The position numbers and the translations under genes were made by a program. A stretch of 38,862 nt of DNA, taken from Russula earlei. Its lineage: Eukaryota; Basidiomycota; Agaricomycetes; Russulales; Russulaceae. Below, piece by piece: positions 9,803-18,031 of the stretch; positions within the stretch are counted from its first letter, which is position 1; each line of letters starts with the position of its first letter. The DNA is taken from positions 1 through 38,862 of the forward strand of contig JAGFNK010000489.1 of assembly GCA_025769875.1 (NCBI GenBank), written 5' to 3'. The notes beneath the pieces were generated by a model. That model did not search any database. It was not told where the DNA came from and saw only the letters and a program-made list of their open reading frames with translations.

Positions 9803-9926
9803 CGTGATGAAAGGGGGTCGAGAGCTGGCCGACAGGTGTGGGTGTGATCGGTATGCGATGAAAGGAAGTCGAGAGTGGACTGGACAGCATGGGTGGAATT
9901 GCTACGCGATGAAAGGAAGTCGAGAG
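9803..9926. repeat. Three copies of a ~51-bp tandem unit
   Basis: The core gatgaaaggaagtcgagag (first copy gatgaaagggggtcgagag) recurs at about 9803, 9855 and 9906, spaced 51-52 bp, each within a longer partly conserved unit. It lies in the upstream part of minus-strand LTR-I, where LTRs often carry tandem enhancer repeats. Confidence 0.6.
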
Positions 9927-10083
9927 TGTGGGTGTGAGACGGTTGACGAGTTCACGAGGTGGTGGACTGCAAAATGATGAAAGGACAAGGAAGGTGATGA
10001 CATGGTTGTTGAGGGCGCAAGGCAGCGGACTTGAAAACAACAAAAGGTCTAGACAAATGATGATGGGGTTGATGAGGATGCAA

Positions 10084-10966
10084 TGTTACACCATTTATCT
10101 TTTACGTCTACTTCTTACCTCTTGCTATGGACTGCTTGCTTGTGTACATCCCTTTACTTACTGATCTTGTGATCTCTTACATCTTGTGATCCCTTCTGTG
10201 TTATCATGTGATCCATACATGTCCAGGTAACACTGGATTGCTGTTACTTTCCCTTTGTTTGGTTCTCTTTCTGTTTATATTCACTTCTTAGTTTCGACTG
10301 TGCAATGCTGCGCACCTACTGTGCAGCACAGTTACTTGGTTCTGACTCATTTGTGGCCTCATTCCTATGACTCCTACTTATTATGACTCCTACTATACTA
10401 GTAGCACAGTCAAAGTGCAGCTATTGCTGCGCTTCTCCTGTATATATAAGCTCAGTACTTTGTGACCAAAGCCCTAAGCTTGGTCTCTTGTAGAATCCAA
10501 CCTACTCTTGTCCAAACATATTCTCCTGCAACCCAATTCACTCTCACAAACTTAACCCACAACCACCTCTCCATTTCATCAACTCTCAACACACCATCCA
10601 CCATCTACTCTTTGCCTTTCCCTTCCTTCCCTAAGAGTCTCTCTTCACTCCCCTGAGAAGAGCTCTCCTCCTTTAAGACCTACCTTCCTCTACTCTCTCT
10701 GCATTGTTCAAGGTCCCTGATGGACTTGAACGCATATAGCTAGTGGAACCAGCCCTAGTCTATCCCATTATAAACTTACCCTAGCTTCTCAATGGACCGA
10801 GTCGTACTAGGAAGGGTCTATTGGCCATAACCTGTTTAGCATAAAACACTTCGACCACTGCAGGGATCCTTACTCATTATACATGGGAACCAGCCCATTT
10901 CTTGAACACCTCGTTATCATCAACTTGTTTTCCGCTTGTGAACTGACACGGCTAGTTACTGTGACA
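10084..10966 (+). mobile_element. LTR-H, solo LTR (883 bp) nested in LTR-I
   Basis: It starts TGTTACACC, ends TACTGTGACA and is flanked by the perfect 5-bp duplication tgcaa (10079-10083, 10967-10971). A TATA box (tgtatatataagc, 10439-10451) precedes a CT-rich leader with no ATG-initiated frame of note. No internal retroelement sequence remains, so it is a solo LTR left by recombination between two LTRs. Confidence 0.85.
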
Positions 10967-11009
10967 TGCAAGGAAGTGGGCTGGAAGAACATGAAAGAGA
11001 GAGCTTTGG

Positions 11010-11017
11010 TGACGTCA
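11010..11017. promoter_or_regulatory. Intact CRE palindrome TGACGTCA (first)
   Basis: A perfect 8-bp CRE/ATF-type palindrome lies within one unit of a ~61-bp direct repeat (gtgggctgga...gctttgg at about 10977 and 11038) in LTR-I. It is a plausible bZIP binding site of the LTR; binding is not shown. Confidence 0.45.
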
Positions 11018-11108
11018 TTGATGATGGGGCGAGGAGGTGGGCTGGAAAAGCATGAGAGAGAGAGGGCTTTGGCAACGTCTGCACTTCGAGATTGGTCCAA
11101 AAAACTGG

Positions 11109-11116
11109 TGACGTCA
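11109..11116. promoter_or_regulatory. Intact CRE palindrome TGACGTCA (second)
   Basis: Second perfect TGACGTCA in LTR-I, 99 bp from the first. Both keep the central CpG that is lost in the equivalent sites of LTR-B. Confidence 0.45.
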
Positions 11117-11784
11117 TTCTCGTGAGGTGTGAAGGAAGGTGGTGGTGGAAGGAATGAAATGGAAAAATGGAGATAAGGAGAAATGCAGGGGGAGAGACTT
11201 GATGGAGAGACATGTGAGGCATAGGAGTTAGTTTTCGTGGGGATCATGTCGGCAGTCAACCAATACCCCTGAATCACATGACTCCACAGCCAGCGGGAAT
11301 CCGCCTTACACTGATATTAGGGTCAACTCTAAGGACCCTAATAGAACCTTATAAGGGGCCTTATAAGGAACACCTCCTCATTGTCAAATACTCTAAGTCT
11401 CAGAAAGACCAGCCCTAAACTAATGAACAGCAAATGAATCAGATGCTTTGCATGTGCACTAGGCAGGTAACACATGGACACTTGAGGCCCTTACTCATCA
11501 TCTATGGCCTCCTTACTCAGCAGCTTACTGAGCATGACTGAGCATGCTCACTAAGCATTCCCTGATGTCTTACTCATCTCTCATTGTGCTTGATAACAAG
11601 GTTATGATTTGTTCTCTATTTAGCAGTTCCCTTGTAGTATATAAGTGCTCAATAAAGTAGTGGACAGTCTTCAGACTGTCCATTTGATTTGTGGCACTCT
11701 ACTACTGAGAGTACTCCTTTGTGACCACCCTATCTAGTATATCCTGGCCCTCTCCTTCCATGATCACCTCTCACAGCCAGTACC

Positions 11785-12614
11785 TGTTGTGAACCAAGGC
11801 CAAGTCCTGGCCACATATTGTCCAATTTCACTCAAAAGAAACCCCTCTCACTTTGCATCATCAATCCACTTCTATTTTATGGGCTACTCTTCCTGTGGTA
11901 CAAGATATTGCTGTCACAAAGGCACTATGACATGACTAGACACCCATTTCCTAATTGGGTAATCACCATGTGGCAGCCACATGGCCACTCAGCCACCAAG
12001 AAGCCGAAACAGTGGCATGGATTCCTACAACTCATTGCATAACTCATATAACATCATTCAGCTCCAATGACATCATGGCTGACTGAGCAACTCCACACTG
12101 ACATCATTTGCTCACCAAACACTCCACAGTGACATCATTATGGTGTCATTGCTCCACAATGATCAGTAATATGCTCAGTCAGCCCTAAGTCTGACACAAG
12201 CAAGTTTATGCCTCTACAACCCTATTGGATGGTACCAAAGAGTCTAGAATAGTTCCTGTTCTTTGTAATTGACCATGTACATGTACACAGTATAAGCCCC
12301 AATGTAGCATTGCAGTTGTCAGACTGTCCATTTGTGATACTCTCCTTCCAAAGTACTCCTCAGCAACTGCTTTGTTTAAAGTCTTCCCTTGTCTTCAAGG
12401 TACTCTTCAATGACCACCTTGTTTAAAGCCCCTTCACTACACTGGCCTCTAACCTTTGCCTTTGTCTCTCTCAGCATTTACCAGTCCCCATCTGGTATCT
12501 CCTCATTGTTTGGTTTGTCCTCCTGTTCAACATGATCTACACTGCCATCCATCTGTTCTGACCCTTGCCCACCTGCTCCTGAGTCCTTAGTGATCAGCAG
12601 TACATGTCTTGACA
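11785..12614 (+). mobile_element. LTR-B copy 1, solo LTR (830 bp)
   Basis: It starts TGTTGTGAACC, ends GTCTTGACA and has a perfect TSD gtacc (11780-11784, 12615-12619). It is the same length as the inverted copy at 16626-17455. Many CpGs of that copy are TpG or CpA here (for example TGTTACGAACC versus TGTTGTGAACC). At least three TGACATCA sites lie upstream of a TATA-like cagtataagc (about 12290) and a downstream tgtcagactgtccatttgtg. No coding sequence is seen. Confidence 0.9.
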
Positions 12615-12623
12615 GTACCAGTG

Positions 12624-13741
12624 TGCTAAGGCTCCAAAGGGCCTTAAATAAGATCTATGGTTGCATCTGTAAACATGTCCTACCAATGCAGATATGCTTG
12701 TGTACGGTGAGCCATATCACTGGCCTCGGAACCATGTGCAGACCACATGCAACGCGTGACACTCAGGCTCCTCCCACACCTTGCCTCCTTCCTTGCATCT
12801 CATCCTCAGTCCTCGCCACCAACCACGTGCTCATGCCACACCTTGGCACACGTGACATGTTCGCGTCTCAGGCCTTTCACCATGGCCTCGACTGTCTCGA
12901 TCAGTCTCAATTCTCTTTCATGCCTATCTCCCTTTCATGCCTTTCATCCTTAGTACTTCTCTCCTGTATATAAAACACCTAGCTACTCTGTAGTAAAAAA
13001 GAGGAGGAGGAATACAGTCTTCTTGAGTTCCCCCTACCTTCAGTCAGAAACAACTGTGCACAAGTGATCTTGCTCTCCTCTCCTCTCCTTCTCTTCTCCC
13101 TTCCTCCTCTTTTCATTCCTTGCTCTTGGCACAAGACAACCATCTTGGATCACCATCCAGCCCCACGAACTCAGCATGCCCTGGTTCAGGCCACTACACT
13201 TGAGTCAAGCAAGCAATACTTGTGGAGGGAGGGAGCATTATGTCCTTCTAGAGGATGTCAACAAGATGAGAGGGGCTCTGCAGACAGGGTAGGAGTCAAC
13301 TGTTTGGGATTGGCAAACTAAGTCAAGCAGGCTCAACTGCTATGAAATGGGGGCTTTATATAGCCCTCAGGGATAAGGTTCTTGCTACTGTAAGTACTGG
13401 TTGGTACTATAGTAGCAAGGATGGCTCATAGAAGCAATAGTTGCTTCCACTGTAAATGATCTCAGTGCTGGAAGCATTAAGTGCTTCCATAGTGGCAATC
13501 TCAGTGTCATAAGTACTTTCCTAATCAGGAAACAACATACATAGCAGTACAGGAACATCTGGAACAGAAGCAATGTGATTCATTGCTTCTTCAATATGTC
13601 TTCAGAAAGATGCAATCAATGCATTCAAAATGCAATATCAAGGAACATAATTGATCAAGATCTGATGCATGCATGATGCAAATGATGCAGTCCATAGTTT
13701 AGGTGTCTGGCATCTTCCAGACCCCAAACCACTTGGTAACA
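12624..13741 (+). mobile_element. LTR-K (1118 bp), LTR-D family, nested in LTR-C
   Basis: It starts TGCTAAGG, ends TTGGTAACA and is flanked by cagtg (12619-12623, 13742-13746). The stretch 12740-13010 matches the minus strand of 38350-38700, including the promoter ctcctgtatataaaa followed by cctagctactctgtagt. It inserted five bases from LTR-B. Short CT-rich frames inside (for example 12590-12973) are not credible genes. Confidence 0.7.
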
Positions 13742-13867
13742 CAGTGCTCCTCTGGTACTTGCTACTTTTTTGGACTGTGCTCTTTGCCAATTTCATTCTT
13801 GAACTCAGTTGACTTGTCTCTGAGCATTAAACAGTGAGTTCTGACATTACCACCATGACATCATAAA

Positions 13868-15190
13868 ATGAGTACCTTTACCCTCAATGGAATGACCAAG
13901 TCATCATCCTCACCCCAAGGCCTTGTCCACATGTTCTCCAATACCCAGTTACCAACTCCCTCTCAGAGGGACATGCACCATGGAGTTGATGCAATCAAGA
14001 GCACATCAGACAACAGCATCAGGTGTCAAGACTCACTGTTGAACAATCCAGTTCAAGAGCGAGGGATTAGTTCAAAGGTGAGTTGATAGATGTCCAAGAT
14101 GGCGTGAGCAAGGAGTAGAGTCCAGAGCAGTAACAAATACCAAAGGGGTATGGTTACTGGTAACGTCGAGCAGGTACGCAAAGAGGAGGCCAGGATAGTC
14201 ACAAGGGGATGGTCCTTAAAGGAGTATCCCAGGAATGGAGAGTGCTGTAAACAAATGGACAGTCTGAGGACTGTCCGCTACTTTATTGAGTGCTTATATA
14301 CTACAAGAGAACTGCTAAATAGGGAACAAGTCATAACCTTGTTATCAAACACAATAGAGTGATGAGTAAGAAGTCGGAGTGCGCTTACTGAGCATGCTCA
14401 GTCATGCTCAGTAAGCTGCTGAGTAAGAAGGCTTCTCTTGATGAGTAAGAGCCTTTGCTGTCCACATGTTCACTGCTTTAGTACACGTGCAAGCACCTGA
14501 TTCATTTTCTGTTAGTTAGTTTAGGGCCGGTCATTTGAGGACTTGTAGTTTGCTTTAGGGAATAGTTTTATCTTATAAGGCCCCTTATATAGTTCTATTA
14601 GGGTCTTTAGAGTCAACCCTAGTACTTCTATTAAGGTCCTTAGTATTGCCTTATAGTTCGTTCTATAGTTATTAGGGTTAGTCTAATAACACATTGTAGG
14701 GTCTTTGATACTGTGTCAGTGTTTATTGTAGAGCACCTAGAGTCGTCCTAAAGGGTCCTTAGGAAGGCCCTAATACTGTCTTTTATGACTAAAAGGGTTG
14801 CCATTAAGTGGGGCTTGCTGTATGTCAATTGTGCCAAGAATTGCTCATGCAACAATGCATGCATGATATTGTGGACACCTCTACTCACCCCTTTTGCTCA
14901 TGTGAACAGGGTGACACCATAGGGGCTGGGTTTCCTCTCATAAGGAAGGGTCCTTCAAGGGCCCTCTCCAGAGAATGGTTCATGACATCAGGTGGCTTCA
15001 GGCTGCTTTATCCCACCAGGGCCATCATACTCATTGCTGCACAGCAGCACTACTATCTGAGTCCCAGTCACAGGGAATACATGAGTCACAAGCACCTCAG
15101 TCACAAAGCATGCTCAGGTTACAGGACCAAACACATCCATGGTCTCAAGACTTTGTCATTTGGTCAACAGAGGTGTCTGTTTACTGGTAA
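13868..15190 (+). pseudogene. Gag-like ORF of an LTR element, split by a solo LTR-C
   Basis: An ATG at 13868, 22 bp after the end of LTR-C copy 1, opens 52 codons (MSTFTLNGMTKSSSSPQGLV...) up to the insertion point of LTR-C copy 2. With the LTR and one TSD copy left out, the frame resumes at 14993 (WLQAALSHQGHHTHCC...) without a stop and ends with TAA at 15190, 118 codons in all. The continuity of frame across the insertion shows the two pieces were one ORF. It is rich in Ser, Gln and His, with many CAN and TGN codons that may be decayed CGN. I recognise no domain. Its place just inside an LTR suggests the start of gag, by inference only. Confidence 0.5.
14024..14987 (-). mobile_element. LTR-C copy 2, solo LTR (964 bp)
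   Basis: On the minus strand it starts TGTCATGAACC (14987) and ends GAGTCTTGACA (14024), with a perfect TSD tcagg (14019-14023, 14988-14992). It carries a TATA box (tatataag on the minus strand near 14295), an 8-bp-stem palindrome after it (14253-14272) and a 13-bp inverted repeat upstream (14384-14415). This is the best reference copy of the family in the window. Confidence 0.93.
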
Positions 15191-15780
15191 ATGGACTTAG
15201 GTTCAAACTCTGCTCTACACCTGCATAGGAGATCATTTGCTGAATGCACCTGTAGGAGGACAGTAGACCTGCCCTCAAGTATTAGTCAGATGGTCTGTGC
15301 ACCATTGCCCATTATGTATATAAACCCACCAATTGTCAATGAGAGTCCTCAGACTGTCTATTTGTGATTCTCCCCCTGTACTCCATTGTGGCTGCACCTG
15401 TACCACCATTCCCTCCATTCTCCTTTAAGACAGCAGAGTCTAAAGATTTCTCTCACTTCCCTGCATACTCCTTTGTGACTGTGCATTAGAGATCCTCTGC
15501 CCAACCCCTTGTACTCTGGTGCAACTGCAAGGTTAAGCAAACCCTGGCCTTCTCTTCAATCCTCCAGGTCCCTGTCCTCATTCCTCTTTGGCTCATCCTT
15601 TATACTGAGCTTTTGCTTATCAGGTTCATTGCCCTCAACATCCAGCACATCTACCTTGCATTCACTAACTGTGTTATGATCTACCCCCTTGTTGGTTCAT
15701 CACTAACCACTTCTGTTATTGTTCTCTTCTGTTACCCTCATCCCTTTGGTTCCTGTTTCATCCCTTGATGTTGATTGACA
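15191..15780 (+). promoter_or_regulatory. LTR-like fragment with a TATA promoter
   Basis: A box tgtatataaaccc (15315-15327) is followed after about 20 bp by gtcctcagactgtctatttg, the same arrangement as in LTR-B and LTR-C, and then by a CT-rich leader. A possible end ttgattgaca falls at 15780. I could not find matching ends or a target duplication, so the borders are open. No gene is visible. Confidence 0.4.
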
Positions 15781-16239
15781 GCTGTCACTCCACCTTCTTG
15801 TGTTTCACCTGTTGTTGATCCCCTTTTGCCATTGGCTTACCTTTTATCTATTGTTCTGCATATAGTACTGTACAGCCTTGCTACATACAGTATTTGAGCG
15901 CCTGTAAAAGCTGGGGAATGCCCCAAGCTTAGCTTTGTCCCATTTCCTGTTGTATCCCTTTGCCCTGTAAACTGTCTCTCAATCACAACTTGTGTTGTGC
16001 TGGCTTACACTCTGCTTGACCTGAGCTCATCACAAGGAACCTTTGTGTTCCTATTCCTCCTCTGCTCCTCCATCATTGTCCTCCTCTTCTGTGAAACCAG
16101 AAGATCGACTCTGTCTACGGACTGAGTCATTGTCTGACTCAATCTTGAGATGCTAAACCCTTGATCTGGTCTTTTGAGCCAGCCCCCACTGAACCCTTGA
16201 ACCAAGTCATAGGGACTTGGCACCACTGAACCCTGAGCT
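15781..16239. other. Unassigned low-information stretch
   Basis: No gene is convincing. A minus-strand frame of 79 codons (16005-16244) has no recognised motif. It may be further downstream sequence of the copia relic that follows. Confidence 0.4.
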
Positions 16240-17558
16240 AACACTCCAATGGCTGCGACGCCGTAATAGCATATGACTTTGGATCACTGTCAATCTTGAC
16301 AGGTGTGATTACATTTGTGTCAGTAAACTCTGTGGAAACAAGGTAATGAGCATAATCTGTATTAGTGCCCTCTGCTGTACCCTCTCCTGTGGCTATCTGC
16401 CACATAATATACAATGGTTTTGTCATGCATTCAGATCAGTGCATCAGTTGAACAGGTTGTGTAGGTTTCTGTGCCCTCCTTTTAGGCACTGGCATGGCCA
16501 CAGGAGTGTGCACTGGCACAAGCTCTTGTTCCACTTCTTCTTCTTCATTGTCAGTTTGAGGTGCCAACATGATTGGTGTGAGAGGTGACAGCAGTAATGG
16601 AGCTGATGTTGGTGAAATTGGGGCATGTCAAGACACATACTGCTGATCACTAAGGACTCAGGAGCAGGTGGGCAAGGGTCGGAACAGATGATATGTGGTG
16701 TAGGCAGTGTTGAACAAGAGGACGAGCCAAACAATGAGGAGGTACCAGATGGGGACTGGTAGCTGTTGCAAGAGACAGAGGCGAAGGTTAGAGGCCAGTG
16801 TAGCGAGGGGGCTTTAAACAAGGTGGTTGTTGAAGAGTACCTTGAAGACAAGAGGAGTCTTTAAACTGAGCAGTCACAGGGGAGTACCCAGGAAGATGAG
16901 AGTATCACAAATGGACAGTCTGATGACTGCCATGCTTCATTTGGGGCTTATATACAGTGTACAGGGTCAATTACAAAGAACTGGAACTATTCTAGACCCT
17001 TTGGTACCATCCAATAGGACTACAGAGGCATAAACTTGCTTGTGTCAAGTTTCAGGCTTACTGAGCGCATTACTGATCATTGTGGAGCGATGACATCATT
17101 ATGATGTCACTGTGGAGCGCTTAGTGAGCCTATGAGGTCACTGTGGAGTCACTCAGTCAGCCATGATGTCATTGGAGCCTTGATGACATCAGATGATTTA
17201 TGCAACAGTTTCTAAGAGTTGGTGCCGCTGTTTCGGGTTCTTGGTGGCTGGGTGACCATGTGGTTGCCACGCGATGATTACCCGATTAGGAAACGGGTGC
17301 CTGGTCATGTTATAGTGCCTTTGCAATAGCGATATCTTGTACCGCAGGAGGGGTAGCCCAAGAAATGGAAGGGGGTTGGCAATGCAAAGTGAGAGAGGTC
17401 TCTCTGGAGTGAAACAGGACAATATATGGCCAGGACCTGGCCTTGGTTCGTAACAGGGCAGGGGATGATGGTGCTATAAGTGCCAGTGAGTGTGGTCTGG
17501 GTGGTACCTGTGTGATGTGCAGTATGCCCAGTGTAGTGGTGAGTGTTGGAATTGTAGG
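16240..17558 (-). pseudogene. Copia-type pol relic (integrase-RT linker), split by LTR-B
   Basis: Read on the minus strand, 17558-17456 continues into 16625-16240 once LTR-B copy 2 and one TSD are left out. The joined frame is Pro/Ser-rich (HSLALIAPSSP, then PTSAPLLLSPLTP), then acidic (DNEEEEVEQE), then PKRRAQKPTQPVQLMH, a stop, SECMTKPLYIMWQ and finally DSDPKSYA. This layout matches the variable linker of copia Pol, which usually carries RRS-x-R-x-(T/R)KP followed by DPKSYAEAM before the reverse transcriptase. The stop in MH*SE is where Arg is usual, in line with CGA to TGA decay. The RT itself is missing. The assignment rests on layout and two short motifs. Confidence 0.5.
16626..17455 (-). 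mobile_element. LTR-B copy 2, solo LTR (830 bp)
   Basis: On the minus strand it starts TGTTACGAACC (17455) and ends GTCTTGACA (16626), with a perfect TSD gggca (16621-16625, 17456-17460). It has the same length as copy 1 in opposite orientation and keeps more CpGs, so it is probably the younger or less decayed copy. Four or more TGACATCA/TGATGTCA sites lie between 17088 and 17190. The promoter (minus-strand tatataagcc near 16950) and tgtccatttgtg motif follow. Confidence 0.92.
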
Positions 17559-18031
17559 TGTTAAGACCTGACTGGTCTTTATACCGACTCTTAGTGAAAG
17601 AGTTGCTTGATATAGTTCAAGCACTAGACTTCGATCCCTTTGATATTATCTCAGGAAGATTAAATGTTAAGAGAAGAGAGGGACCTCTTTCACTTGGAGT
17701 TCTTGAACAGATTGTTTAGAGCATATACAAGATGATAGTTTCTTGTTGAAAAGAGTAAGTTGAGCGTAAGGCTCAACTTCTTGGTACCACAGACTATTTA
17801 TATGATATCTCAACAACTACAGATCCAATTCGTACGAAACTCGGGGTGCACATAGCTGAGAACCAGTAGTATCCAAATACGGAGAGCACAATTCGAGAAT
17901 GTTAGAAATGACTCACGCGTGAGTCATCCTTTCCTAGTATCAATCAATCATCAATCAACTAATTAAAATGAGAACGGAGAGTCAGGGTCCGCCCGAGATG
18001 GTAATTTCTTACATAACAAAATCGCCTTACA
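17559..18031 (-). repeat. LTR-A, left copy
   Basis: The minus strand of 17559-17942 matches the plus strand of 27071-27453 closely, with a common end cttaaca. The upstream part here runs to a TGTAAGGCG start at 18031, giving a TG...CA LTR of about 473 bp. I found no target duplication. It has a TATA box (minus strand atataaatagtctgtgg near 17800) and an 18-bp palindrome TGACTCACGCGTGAGTCA at 17909-17926. Confidence 0.65.

Larger units (their letters stand above)
9184..11310 (-). mobile_element. LTR-I, minus orientation, nested in LTR-C
   Basis: On the minus strand it begins TGTAAGGCGG (11310) and ends CGCTTCA (9184). The flanking ctga (9180-9183 and 11311-11314) is a 4-bp duplication; a 5-bp reading (ctgat) moves the left edge by one base. 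Without the nested LTR-H the length is about 1.24 kb. A minus-strand TATA-like gtataaaaag lies near 9487-9496. The TGTAAGG start is shared with LTR-A, LTR-D and LTR-G, so these are probably related gypsy families. No coding sequence is seen. Confidence 0.65.
8820..13846 (+). mobile_element. LTR-C copy 1, in pieces around younger insertions
   Basis: LTR-C starts TGTCATGAACC and ends ...TGACA. Pieces of this copy lie at 8820-9183, 11311-11784, 12620-12623 and 13747-13846, separated by LTR-I (with LTR-H inside it), LTR-B and LTR-K. When these are set aside by their target duplications, the order matches the intact LTR-C at 14024-14987. A TATA box (tatataag near 11637) and a short palindrome after it are kept. 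After 13846 a gag-like ORF begins within 22 bp, so this may be a 5' LTR. Confidence 0.75.
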
